Source: DASXTB01 sp036505615
GTDB lineage: Bacteria > Acidobacteriota > UBA6911 > JACQSX01
Reading direction: 5' to 3'
Assembly (NCBI GenBank): GCA_036505615.1
Contig: DASXTB010000475.1
Coordinates: 1 to 17,900, forward strand
Length of the DNA stretch: 17,900 nt
The stretch's first letter is position 1; each line of letters begins with the position of its first letter. The position numbers were made by a program, and so were the translations under genes. The notes beneath the pieces were generated by a model. That model had not been told where the DNA came from. It did not search any database and saw only the letters and a list, made by a program, of their open reading frames with translations. Of this stretch, positions 1 to 8,384 are shown one piece after another.

Positions 1-2111
1 ATATGTACGCCTTAGCAAGGCAGGTACAGAAGCACTCCCGGCGCCTGGCCGTGCTCGAAACCATGGACAACGGAAAGCCGATTCGCGAGAGCCGGGACAT
101 CGATATCCCGCTGGTGGCCAGGCATTTTTACTATCATGCCGGTTGGGCGCAACTTCTGCCGCAGGAGTTTCCGGACTACACAGCCTGCGGAGTCGTAGGA
201 CAAATCATCCCGTGGAACTTCCCGCTGCTCATGCTCGCCTGGAAGATTGCCCCAGCTTTGGCGACGGGAAACACGGTTGTGCTGAAGCCAGCCGAGTTCA
301 CTCCGCTGACTGCGCTGGCATTCGCGGAAATCTGCCAAGAAGTCGGACTACCCGCCGGCGTGGTTAACATTGTGACCGGTGATGGTTCCACCGGCGAGGC
401 GCTGGTAAAACATCCTGATGTAGATAAGATCGCGTTCACGGGCTCGACGGAAGTAGGTCGCGCCATCCGTAGTGCGACTGCGCAAAGTCACAAGCGGTTG
501 TCTCTGGAGCTCGGCGGCAAGTCACCTTTCATTGTTTTTGAAGATGCCGATCTCGACAGCGCCGTAGAAGGGCTGGTGGATGGAATCTGGCTCAATCAGG
601 GACAGGTTTGTTGCGCCGGCTCACGGCTTCTCATGCAGGAAAGTATTGCTGAGCCATTGATCGCGAAGATACGCGAACGCATGATAACCCTCCGCGTCGG
701 TCCACCGCTCGACAAAGGAATCGATATTGGTGCCATCGTTGCTCCTGTCCAACTCGAGCGCATTCAGCGCCTGGTGAATCAGGGGGTCGCGGAAGGCGCC
801 ACCTGCTGGCAGCCTCAAACGGAAATGCCGTCGCGAGGCCTCTATTTTCCTCCGACCTTACTGAGCAACGTTCATCCCTCTTCGATGGTGGCCCAGCAGG
901 AAATTTTCGGCCCGGTGTTGGCCGCCATGACTTTCCGCACTCCCAGTGAAGCAGTCGAGCTTGCCAACAACACGGCGTACGGTCTTGCCGCGTGCGTGTG
1001 GAGCGAAAGCATCAATATTGCCCTCCACGTTTCGGCACAAATAAAAGCCGGTGTAGTGTGGGTGAATTGCACGAACTTATTTGACGCCTCCTGTGGCTTT
1101 GGCGGCTATCGTGAAAGCGGATACGGTCGCGAAGGTGGGCGGGAAGGCCTGCTTGAATATCTCGAGCCGGCGTGGTTCAAAAGCGCCCCTTCCCTGCCCG
1201 CCGCGAAACCTAGCCCAGGAGAAAATGCGGACAGCGACCGACAAACCGCAAACCCCGCTCCCGTTTCTGCTGAGATTGATCGTACCGTGAAACTATATAT
1301 CGGGGGCAAGCAGGCGAGACCGGATTCTGGTTACAGCATGGAAGTCCGCGGCCGGAATGGACAAATACTCGGTGAAGTCCCGCTCGGCAATCGCAAAGAC
1401 ATTCGGAACACGGTCGAAGCTGCTCACAAAGCCGCTGGCTGGGCCAAGACCACCGCGCACAATCGCGCTCAAATTCTCTACTACATGGCAGAGAACCTGT
1501 CCCAGCGGCGGGACGAAGTTGCTCATCGCTTATCCGCTGCAGTAGGAGAGGCACAAGCATCCGCCGAAGTAAACTCTGGGATTGAGCGCATCTTTTCCTA
1601 CGCTGCGTGGGCGGATAAATTCGATGGGGCCGTGCACAATCCCCCATTTCGCAACATTGCGATCGCGATGAACGAGCCGATTGGAGCTGTGGGCATCATT
1701 TGTCCGCATGAAGTACCGTTGCTTGGCTTTCTCTCTCTTGTCCTGCCCGTTGTCGTTGCCGGCAATACCGCGGTCGTGGTTCCTTCCGAAACGTATCCGC
1801 TCATCACCGGAGATCTTTACCAGCTCTTCGATACCAGCGATCTGCCTGGCGGCGTGGTCAACATCGTTACCGGATATTCATCACAACTCCTCAAAGTTCT
1901 TGCCGAGCATGATGATGTCGATGCCATCTGGTGTTTCACTGACCTAACCAGCGCATTTGCGGCGAAATCATTCTCAACTGGAAATTTGAAGCAGGTCTTT
2001 ACCAACGAAGGCCGCGCCATTGACTGGTTCGACATGAAGCAAGGCGAGGGTCGATGGTTTCTCCAACACGCCACTCAGGTGAAGAATATCTGGGTACCCT
2101 ACGGCGAGTAA
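1..2111 (+). CDS. ALDH16-type two-domain aldehyde dehydrogenase (5' partial)
   Basis: NAD(P)+-dependent aldehyde oxidation in the cytoplasm is the expected role. Numbering starts at the Met at base 3. Domain 1 (about 1-395) has IIPWNFP at 68-74, the cofactor Lys95 in KPAE, GSTEVG at 147-152, general-base Glu169 in LELGGK and nucleophile Cys203 in GQVCCAG. The 34-residue Glu-Cys spacing is as in ALDH2. EIFGPV is at 300-305. A Pro-rich linker (about 394-426) leads to a second ALDH-like domain (about 428-702) with cofactor-fold remnants (NEPIGAVGIICP, LPGGVVNIVTG) but no LELGGK motif and no GQxC cysteine. An active first domain plus a dead, shortened second domain is the known architecture of bacterial ALDH16. 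About 70-90 N-terminal residues normally precede LAVLETMDNGKP, so the gene begins left of the window and the Met at base 3 is probably internal. It lies 110 bp upstream of ribokinase, same strand. The substrate cannot be read from sequence. Confidence 0.9.
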   Translation, partial: MYALARQVQKHSRRLAVLETMDNGKPIRESRDIDIPLVARHFYYHAGWAQLLPQEFPDYTACGVVGQIIPWNFPLLMLAWKIAPALATGNTVVLKPAEFTPLTALAFAEICQEVGLPAGVVNIVTGDGSTGEALVKHPDVDKIAFTGSTEVGRAIRSATAQSHKRLSLELGGKSPFIVFEDADLDSAVEGLVDGIWLNQGQVCCAGSRLLMQESIAEPLIAKIRERMITLRVGPPLDKGIDIGAIVAPVQLERIQRLVNQGVAEGATCWQPQTEMPSRGLYFPPTLLSNVHPSSMVAQQEIFGPVLAAMTFRTPSEAVELANNTAYGLAACVWSESINIALHVSAQIKAGVVWVNCTNLFDASCGFGGYRESGYGREGGREGLLEYLEPAWFKSAPSLPAAKPSPGENADSDRQTANPAPVSAEIDRTVKLYIGGKQARPDSGYSMEVRGRNGQILGEVPLGNRKDIRNTVEAAHKAAGWAKTTAHNRAQILYYMAENLSQRRDEVAHRLSAAVGEAQASAEVNSGIERIFSYAAWADKFDGAVHNPPFRNIAIAMNEPIGAVGIICPHEVPLLGFLSLVLPVVVAGNTAVVVPSETYPLITGDLYQLFDTSDLPGGVVNIVTGYSSQLLKVLAEHDDVDAIWCFTDLTSAFAAKSFSTGNLKQVFTNEGRAIDWFDMKQGEGRWFLQHATQVKNIWVPYGE

Positions 2112-2140
2112 TTCGACAACCCCTTGAATACTCAAATCCG

Positions 2141-2170
2141 TTGACAACAAACGCCGGCGCTGACTAGACT
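2141..2170 (+). promoter_or_regulatory. Sigma70-like promoter for ribokinase
   Basis: A perfect -35 TTGACA at 2141-2146 is followed after 18 bases by TAGACT at 2165-2170 (4 of 6 to TATAAT). Transcription would begin near 2177, giving a leader of about 45-55 bases before the ribokinase start. This suggests that ribokinase need not depend on read-through from the aldehyde dehydrogenase. Prediction by pattern only. Confidence 0.5.
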
Positions 2171-2221
2171 CGGCTTCTTCAACTTTGAATTCGAAACAGG
2201 GTAAATTTTGAAAAGAGCTCT

Positions 2222-3166
2222 GTGAACCCTATGGCGAAACGTCCCCGCATTGCCGTGGTCGGAAGCGCAAATATTGACCTGACTACCTTTACTGAGAAGT
2301 TCCCAAAGGCGGGAGAAACAATTTTCGGCCAGAAGTTTGACCTCGGTTTTGGCGGCAAGGGTGCCAACCAGGCGGTGGCTTCACGACTTTGCGGCGCGGA
2401 CGTTTTTATGGTCGCCAGGGTGGGCAGCGATCTATTCGGTCCTGCGACCATTCAGAATTTCAAGAAACTTGGAATCGATGCCACCCACGTAAAGCAGATC
2501 CAAGGAGTGTCCAGTGGAGTGGCGCCAATTTTTGTGGAGCCTAACGGGCAGAATCGCATCTGGGTGGTCAAAGGCGCGAACGATCTGCTTAAGCCCGCGG
2601 ACGTGGAGGCCGCCGCCGACCTGCTCAAAACTGTCGATTGCATCGTCCTGCAGTTCGAAATTCCACTCGAAACCGTCTATTACAGCGTCAGTTTTGCACG
2701 CAAGAATGGCATTCGCTGCATCGTCAACCCTGCCCCCGCTCAGCTGGCCGACATGAATGCTCTGGCTGGTCTCGACTATTTCGTGCCCAACGAAAGTGAA
2801 GCCGAGATCATCACGGGAATGCCGGTACGAAACGTTAATGAGGCAAAAAAATGTGCAGAAAAACTGCTCTCGGCTGGGGTCAAGCGGGTCATCATTACAC
2901 TTGGAGCAAACGGCTCGTTGCTGGCTAGTCGCGAAGGCATGGAGCACATCGCGGCATTCAGCGTGAAAAGCGTAGACAGCACCGGCGCGGGCGACGCATT
3001 CATCGGCAGCTTTGCCGTGTTCTTGGGAGAAGGCCTGCCGGAACGCGAAGCCGTCCGTCGAGCCAATCTCTATGCCGGACTCTCGACCACCGGAGTCGGA
3101 ACTCAAAAATCATTTTATGATCGCGCGCGCTACGACGCAGACTGGGCAGCGCGCGCCACATCCTAG
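2222..3166 (+). CDS. rbsK: Ribokinase (PfkB family sugar kinase)
   Basis: Phosphorylates D-ribose to ribose 5-phosphate with ATP in the cytoplasm, feeding the pentose phosphate pathway. Its 314 residues match normal ribokinase length. Visible signatures are VVGSANIDL at 12-20, the first PfkB signature with GGKGANQA at 44-51 (sugar-binding loop), NPAPA at 169-173, PNESE at 189-193 (Mg/phosphate region) and DSTGAGDAF at 252-260, where Asp258 is the catalytic base and GAG forms the anion hole. There is no signal peptide. The start is GTG at 2222; an in-frame ATG at 2231 (MAKRPR) is equally plausible because neither has a strong ribosome site (only a weak AGAG at about 2213-2216). It stands upstream of a TonB receptor and four nucleoside hydrolases, so ribose released from nucleosides is the likely substrate. 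Other PfkB sugar kinases remain possible, but the motif set fits RbsK best. Confidence 0.9.
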   Translation: MNPMAKRPRIAVVGSANIDLTTFTEKFPKAGETIFGQKFDLGFGGKGANQAVASRLCGADVFMVARVGSDLFGPATIQNFKKLGIDATHVKQIQGVSSGVAPIFVEPNGQNRIWVVKGANDLLKPADVEAAADLLKTVDCIVLQFEIPLETVYYSVSFARKNGIRCIVNPAPAQLADMNALAGLDYFVPNESEAEIITGMPVRNVNEAKKCAEKLLSAGVKRVIITLGANGSLLASREGMEHIAAFSVKSVDSTGAGDAFIGSFAVFLGEGLPEREAVRRANLYAGLSTTGVGTQKSFYDRARYDADWAARATS

Positions 3167-3501
3167 CCCTGACTCCAACCTCTGCCGATGGCGCGGCGGA
3201 ACGGCTGGAGCCTGCAAGTCTCTCGTTGGCTTCACAAAGACCCGTGACGGTTGCGGTTGACAAAGGGGGTGCTGAATGGCTATGGTTCTGCCCGCACATA
3301 AATTTTAAATTCGCAATTTCTAATCTGTTCAGCCGTCGCACGACAAAGAACAGTCAAGAATCATTTGAGCGCAGACCGTCTGAAGCTCTGTTCGAAGTGT
3401 GTTCTTCGACGTCCGCGAATATGGCGGTGTTGTGACCAGTAGCCTGGTGATTCCTAGGACATGACGAGTCTCATCATGACGGCTCGCCAAGGGGGATGTT
3501 G
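3167..3501. other. Non-coding stretch between ribokinase and TonB receptor
   Basis: No convincing gene is present here; short open frames have no ribosome site and unrelated composition. The stretch holds a promoter candidate at 3257-3286, a 6-bp hairpin (TCGAAG at 3392-3397, loop TGTGTT, CTTCGA at 3404-3409) and a 7-bp direct repeat CATGACG at 3460-3466 and 3475-3481. It ends with a strong ribosome site, AAGGGGG at 3489-3495. If the promoter is real, the receptor mRNA has an untranslated leader of about 210 bases, long enough to carry regulation, but no known riboswitch is recognised. Confidence 0.5.
3257..3286 (+). promoter_or_regulatory. Sigma70-like promoter for TonB receptor / hydrolase block
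   Basis: TTGACA at 3257-3262 (perfect -35) and TATGGT at 3281-3286 (4 of 6) are separated by 18 bases, the same spacing as the promoter candidate upstream of ribokinase. It would give a leader of about 210 bases before the receptor gene. Pattern-based only. Confidence 0.45.
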
Positions 3502-6500
3502 ATGCTGACCAAACGCACGCTGCTCGCAATTTTCTGTTTCCTCATATTTCCTATTTGCCCACTCCTCTACGGTCAGGCGACCGGGAGCTTGTCTGGGACC
3601 GTTTCGGACAAGACTGGATCCGTCGTCACGGGGGCGAAGGTGACGATCACTTCCCAAAGTACGGGTGTTGCACGCGACGCGAAGACCGACGATACCGGAC
3701 ATTATCTCGTCCCCTTGCTTTCGGTTGCCGAATACACCATTCGCGTCGAGTCGCAAGGCTTTCGGCCTTCAGAACAGAAAGACATTCGGCTGCAGGTGGA
3801 TGAACACCGCGAAGTAAATTTCACGCTGGCGCCGGGCGCGGTCACAGAAAACGTCGAAGTAAGCGCAACGGAAGTGGCGGTGCGAACCTCAGATCCGACG
3901 TTGGGACAAGTAATCACCTCGCAGCAGGTCGCCCAGCTACCGCTGAACGGCCGCAACTTCGTCCAGTTGGCGACATTGACTCCCGGCACGACCCAGGAAA
4001 CCAATCCCGATAGTTTCTTCAACGGTGGTCCCAGCAGCGAAGTTTCAACTCGCGGTTCTTTTTCGCTTTCGGTGGGAGGATCGCGCGCCAGCAGCACTGA
4101 TTGGCTGCTCGATGGCAACGATAATAACGAACTCACTGCGGGCGGAATCGCTGTTGTGCCTTCGATCGATGCCATTCAGGAATTTAAAGTACTCACCTAC
4201 AATTACTCAGCCCAATACGGCACCAGGGCAGGACCAACGGTACTATTAAATACAAAATCGGGATCGAACAACCTTCACGGATCCCTGTTTGAGTTCTTTC
4301 GGAACACAGTGTTGGACGCTCAAAGCTTTTTCGCCGCCTCGAAGGAAAAATTCAACCTGAACCAATTTGGAGGCTCCATAGGGGGTCCCATCAAGAGAGA
4401 CAAGACCTTCTTCTTCTTCGATTATCAGGGCACCAGGCGACGTCAAGGGATACCTTTTACCGGGCAAGTACCCACGGTCGCCATGCGAAATGGTGATTTC
4501 TCCGGCGGGCCGCAACTCTACAATCCTTACAGCACTCATTCCACCGGAACGTTCCGCGATCCCTTCCAGTGCGATAACGCCGGCAATCCGCTTCCGGTTG
4601 CTCCCGATGGAACCCAAGCATCGGGCATACCTTGCAACATAATCCCGCCCGGCCTGATAAATCCTATCGCACAGCAAATGATTAATCTTTATCCTTTGCC
4701 CAATGTGCCCGGGACGCTGGTCGGAAATTTTGTCAACACGCCATCGAGGAAACTCGACGAAAACTCCTTTGACGTTCGCGTCGACCACAATTTCTCGACT
4801 AAGGATACTTTGTTCGGCCGCTTCAGCTTTGATCAAGCCACGACGTTCATCCCCGGCGGTTCGCCCGGATTCGCGGAACAGAACGCATTCGGCAGCACCC
4901 AGAACATAACCAACCACGGCCGGAATATTGCTTTGTCCGAAACCCACATTCTCACTCCCACCAGCATTAATCAACTAAGCGTGGGCTACAACCGGATTTT
5001 CAATAATATTGCGTCTTTCGGTAGTGGTAGTTGCGAGTCCCAAAAACTGGGCATCCCTGGCGCAAACCTGGGAGGCATCAGTTGCGGATTGACTTCGACG
5101 ATTGTCGGTGGCGGTTTCTGGTCTCTAGGTGATCGCGGATTCGCCCCTTTTACCGGTGGAACGAACGTTTTTTCCATCTCTGACTCGTTCGACATGATTC
5201 GCGGTAAGCACAATATCCGGGTAGGGGCCGAAGTCCGCGCCAACCAGATGAACGTAAGAACCAACGCTTTCCAGGACGGGTTCTGGGTCTTTAGCAATGC
5301 TTGGACCGCTTCCGTGGTGGACCTCGGGTTTACGAAAGCATCCGTAGGGCCAGGCGGCGACAACATGGCTAATTTCCTACTGGGTTTGCCAGATTTGGCC
5401 CTGCACGATCAGACGTTCAAGGGTGCCACGACCGGCAGGCGCTGGAAATTGTTTCGTCCCTACGTGCAGGACGATTGGCGCGTGACAAGCAATTTAACCC
5501 TGAATCTCGGGCTGGCTTGGGCCCTGGTAACACCAATCACGGAAGATCAAGATCGTCAGTCAAACTTCGACTTTAAGACCGGCAGATTTCTTATTCCGGG
5601 ACAAACCTCGGACTCGAGAGTCGGCGTAGAGATGGACAAGACAGCTTTCGAGCCGCGAATCGGACTGGCCTGGAAGCCTTTTGGTAGCGAGAAGACCGCA
5701 GTTCGTGCGGGCTATGCGATTTTCCATGATTCTTCCTGGAATCAGGGAGGACAAGGACTGTGGGAAAACCCGCCCTTTTTCGCCGAGTCTGCGTTCGCGT
5801 CTTTTTTCCCCGATCTCTGTCCCTCGTCGTTTGCGCCGTCCGGGCAGCCGTCTGCCTGCGCCAATAACGGGATGGCGATCCCCTTTGGCACCGGACGCAC
5901 CATGTCGAACGGGTTTCCCCTTCTTTCACAGCCCACCGATCCCGCAACTTTTGGTGGGAACATCTCCTCACAGAATCTTGATTTCAAACTAGGAAGAGTT
6001 CAGCAGTACAACCTCAACGTTGAACGCCAGATTCCCGGAAACGTTGTGCTCACCGTCGGATATGCGGGATCGCGCAGCTCACACATCCTGGTCGACCAGA
6101 TGAATTTAAACGTTAGCTCCCCGACGGCTTGCGGGAAGGTCCCCGGGTACACATTTGGTTGCGGTATAACCAACACGCCATATCCGCAATACCAGTCGAT
6201 CTTTAATATCAATGATATTGGCAGGGCTCGATACGATTCTCTGCAAGTGAAGGCCGAGACCAAGAGCGCTCTGCACGGCCTCTACGGCTTGTTGGGCTAT
6301 ACTTACGCTCGAGCTTTCGACAGCGGGTTCCCCGACGGCCTCGGTACCTCATCCGGAACAACGTATTTTCCCCTGCCAGGAACTAAAAACGCGGATTGGG
6401 CACTCTCTCAAATCCAGCTCAACCATAATTTCACTGGCAGCGTGATCTACGAGTTGCCTTTCGGCAAAGGCAAGCAATTCGGCAATGATTGGAGTGGGGC

Positions 6501-6960
6501 CGTAAACGCGTTCCTGGGAAACTGGGAAGTCGATGTGATCGAAAAGATCACGTCTGGATTCCCGCTTTTCCTGGTCACGAGTAACAACGGTTCCGGCGTA
6601 AACTTCGGCAGCAGTACCAACCGACCCGATCAGGTTTGCAACGGCCGGCTCAGCAATCACACTATCGCAAGATTTTTTGATACCAATTGTTTTCAAGCGC
6701 CCGCCGCCGGAGAACTTGGAAACGCGAATCGAACCCCACTTTACGGCCCTGGTTTTGTGAACACCGATTTCTCAGCCATCAAGCACTTCCGCATTCGTGA
6801 AAATACCGATCTGGAATTCCGGGCTGAGTTCTTCAATCTCTTTAACCATCCCCAGTTCTATCAGCCTGGCCAAGACCTGGCTTCTTCGGACTTTGGGCAA
6901 ATTCTGAGGACGGTGAACAACCCGCGTTTGATTCAGTTTGGTCTTAAGCTTGCGTTTTAG
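3502..6960 (+). CDS. Oar-like TonB-dependent outer-membrane receptor with carboxypeptidase-like regulatory domain
   Basis: An outer-membrane beta-barrel that should import a substrate using the proton-motive force through TonB/ExbBD. It has 1152 residues from ATG 3502, chosen because AAGGGGG at 3489-3495 lies 6 bases upstream. ATG 3496 is an alternative but overlaps the ribosome-site spacing. Residues 1-25 form a Sec signal peptide ending near LLYGQA. Residues 27-110 are a CarboxypepD_reg beta-sandwich (GSLSGTVSDKTGSVVTGA). Residues 115-255 are the plug, with the QLPLNGRNFVQL signature at 145-156 and DGNDNNE at 204-210. The rest is barrel, ending in QFGLKLAF with the terminal Phe typical of Bam-dependent barrels. 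Many such paralogues occur in acidobacteria, usually with unknown ligands. Here ribokinase lies upstream and four exported nucleoside hydrolases downstream, so a nucleoside or N-ribosyl compound is a reasonable but unproven substrate. A 10-bp direct repeat GCGTTTTAGG spans the stop codon (6952-6961) and recurs at 6965-6974. Confidence 0.9.
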   Translation: MLTKRTLLAIFCFLIFPICPLLYGQATGSLSGTVSDKTGSVVTGAKVTITSQSTGVARDAKTDDTGHYLVPLLSVAEYTIRVESQGFRPSEQKDIRLQVDEHREVNFTLAPGAVTENVEVSATEVAVRTSDPTLGQVITSQQVAQLPLNGRNFVQLATLTPGTTQETNPDSFFNGGPSSEVSTRGSFSLSVGGSRASSTDWLLDGNDNNELTAGGIAVVPSIDAIQEFKVLTYNYSAQYGTRAGPTVLLNTKSGSNNLHGSLFEFFRNTVLDAQSFFAASKEKFNLNQFGGSIGGPIKRDKTFFFFDYQGTRRRQGIPFTGQVPTVAMRNGDFSGGPQLYNPYSTHSTGTFRDPFQCDNAGNPLPVAPDGTQASGIPCNIIPPGLINPIAQQMINLYPLPNVPGTLVGNFVNTPSRKLDENSFDVRVDHNFSTKDTLFGRFSFDQATTFIPGGSPGFAEQNAFGSTQNITNHGRNIALSETHILTPTSINQLSVGYNRIFNNIASFGSGSCESQKLGIPGANLGGISCGLTSTIVGGGFWSLGDRGFAPFTGGTNVFSISDSFDMIRGKHNIRVGAEVRANQMNVRTNAFQDGFWVFSNAWTASVVDLGFTKASVGPGGDNMANFLLGLPDLALHDQTFKGATTGRRWKLFRPYVQDDWRVTSNLTLNLGLAWALVTPITEDQDRQSNFDFKTGRFLIPGQTSDSRVGVEMDKTAFEPRIGLAWKPFGSEKTAVRAGYAIFHDSSWNQGGQGLWENPPFFAESAFASFFPDLCPSSFAPSGQPSACANNGMAIPFGTGRTMSNGFPLLSQPTDPATFGGNISSQNLDFKLGRVQQYNLNVERQIPGNVVLTVGYAGSRSSHILVDQMNLNVSSPTACGKVPGYTFGCGITNTPYPQYQSIFNINDIGRARYDSLQVKAETKSALHGLYGLLGYTYARAFDSGFPDGLGTSSGTTYFPLPGTKNADWALSQIQLNHNFTGSVIYELPFGKGKQFGNDWSGAVNAFLGNWEVDVIEKITSGFPLFLVTSNNGSGVNFGSSTNRPDQVCNGRLSNHTIARFFDTNCFQAPAAGELGNANRTPLYGPGFVNTDFSAIKHFRIRENTDLEFRAEFFNLFNHPQFYQPGQDLASSDFGQILRTVNNPRLIQFGLKLAF

Positions 6961-7144
6961 GATGGCGTTTTAGGGCGCTGGTATGGATCAATTTCGGACA
7001 GGCTGAGTAGACCAGACAGCTGGGTTGCTTAGCCTCAAGTTCCTTCAACCCACGTCATACAAATTGAGTCTTTACGTTCGAGCAGAAAACCTAACCCAAG
7101 GATGAATGGGCCTGCCTGGATACTTCTGTCAATCTACAAGCTCA

Positions 7145-8227
7145 ATGAGGATAAAGAGCAGGTTTTGCTTGGCAATCGCCTGTTTGCTCCTGGCGAACTC
7201 TCTCGGGTGGGCCCAGCAGCGGCGCAAGGTCATTATCAACCAGGACTGTTCCGGCCCTGGCGGCAGCAATATGCAGACCCTACTCCTACTGATTCAGTCT
7301 CCTGAAGTCGAGGTTCTGGGGATAACCGTAGTCAGCGGAAACCAATGGCGCGACGAGGAAGTGGCTCATACTCTGCGCCTGCTCGAGATCATTGGCCGCA
7401 CTGACATTCCCGTAGTCCCCGGCGCGGTTTTTCCCTTAGTGCGCCGGCATGAAGAAACTCAGCTGTGGCAGCGGCGTTATGGAAAAGTGGCCTTCGGGGG
7501 CGCATGGGATGAGCGATGGTGGCATGAGGCGTTCGTCATTCCAGCTCTCCCGGAAGGGCGCCCCGTGACCAAGCCCCTCGACGAAGACGCCGCCCATTTC
7601 TTGATCCACAAAGTCCGCCAATACCCGCACCAGGTGAGCATCTACGAGGGCGGTCCGATGACTAACCTCGCCCTCGCAGTTGCGATGGACGCCGAGTTCC
7701 CAAAGTTAGCGCGGGAGCTAATCTTTATGGGCGGAAGCCTGAGTCCGCAGACCGACGATCCTGAGTTTCTAAATGCTCCCCGTCACGAGTTCAATTTCTG
7801 GTTTGATCCCGAAGCCGCGCGCATCGTATTGCGTGCGCCTTGGACAAAGATGGTCTGCACCTCGACGGATATTTCGGTCAAGACTCGCTTGACACCGGCA
7901 ATGATTAGTGAGATTCGGGCGAGCGGGACACCTCTAGCACGCTACATCGCGCGCTTCTATCAAACTGGACAGGGGGGCGAGTACATGTGGGACGAACTGG
8001 CGGCGGCGGCCTGGATCCGCCCGTCTCTGATTACAAAGCGCGAAACTCGCTACATGAGTGTGAACCTCGACCGCGGCGCGGGATACGGAGACACCCTGAC
8101 CTGGATTGAGAAAGATCAATCGAAACTCGGAGCACGGCCGGTAGAGATACAAGTCGATTTGGAAACCGAGAATTTCTATCGAATGTTTATGATCTTGATG
8201 AGCGCGCCCATACCCTCTGCCCACTGA
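7145..8227 (+). CDS. Exported nucleoside-hydrolase-fold protein NH1, variant motif with Asn substitutions
   Basis: 360 residues, inosine/uridine-preferring nucleoside hydrolase fold. The start at ATG 7145 gives MRIKSRF plus a hydrophobic core and a GWAQ cleavage site, a normal Sec signal that lines up with the fourth hydrolase of this row. An in-frame ATG at 7106, with AAGGA only 3 bases upstream, would add 13 residues in front. In the family the N-terminal DxDPGxDD binds Ca2+ and ribose. Here it reads NQDCSGPGGSNMQ (32-44): Asp34 is kept, but the first and last Asp are Asn32 and Asn42. Kept elsewhere are GGPMTN (169-174), HEFNFWFDPEAA (214-225, ribose-contact Asn) and WDE at 282-284, where canonical enzymes have catalytic His-Asp. 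Trp at this place is known in the purine-specific (IAG) homology group. It could be a weak enzyme, one with another substrate, or a binding protein. First of four hydrolase genes behind the TonB receptor. Confidence 0.85.
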   Translation: MRIKSRFCLAIACLLLANSLGWAQQRRKVIINQDCSGPGGSNMQTLLLLIQSPEVEVLGITVVSGNQWRDEEVAHTLRLLEIIGRTDIPVVPGAVFPLVRRHEETQLWQRRYGKVAFGGAWDERWWHEAFVIPALPEGRPVTKPLDEDAAHFLIHKVRQYPHQVSIYEGGPMTNLALAVAMDAEFPKLARELIFMGGSLSPQTDDPEFLNAPRHEFNFWFDPEAARIVLRAPWTKMVCTSTDISVKTRLTPAMISEIRASGTPLARYIARFYQTGQGGEYMWDELAAAAWIRPSLITKRETRYMSVNLDRGAGYGDTLTWIEKDQSKLGARPVEIQVDLETENFYRMFMILMSAPIPSAH

Positions 8228-8270
8228 CTAGATTTCTTTTGTTGCGGTTGCAAAGCAAAGTGTAGAAAGG

Positions 8271-8300
8271 TTGGCGTGGCAGGAAAGTAGGCATTACAAT
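8271..8300 (+). promoter_or_regulatory. Possible promoter before second hydrolase gene
   Basis: TTGGCG at 8271-8276 (4 of 6) and TACAAT at 8295-8300 (5 of 6) are 18 bases apart. This would give an mRNA leader of about 78 bases for the second hydrolase gene. The 157-base gap here is the largest within the four-gene hydrolase row, which makes an internal promoter plausible. Weak evidence. Confidence 0.35.
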
Positions 8301-8384
8301 GCCAGTTCTTTTTGCCTGGCACTAGACCAGAGAACCTCAACAAATCATCAGAAGCAAAACCTAAGAACGTACGAGGACTTCACC

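Noticed and set aside
2432..3106. 224-aa minus-strand open frame within the ribokinase gene
   Set aside because: Antisense to a gene with all ribokinase motifs; the translated protein has no recognisable features.
4246..4974. 242-aa open frame on the minus strand inside the TonB receptor gene
   Set aside because: Antisense shadow of a clearly coding frame; no family motifs, no ribosome site.
6952..6974. GCGTTTTAGG direct repeat across the receptor stop codon as an attachment site
   Set aside because: Two 10-bp copies 13 bases apart with no integrase or mobile gene nearby; most likely a small local duplication.
7106..7144. Upstream ATG for the first hydrolase
   Set aside because: It would place 13 unlikely residues before an intact signal peptide, and its AAGGA is only 3 bases away; kept as an alternative in the gene entry.
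8271..8384. N-terminal extension of the second hydrolase from an upstream start
   Set aside because: A good ribosome site and Sec signal begin at 8385; the extension is not signal-like and overlaps promoter/hairpin sequence.
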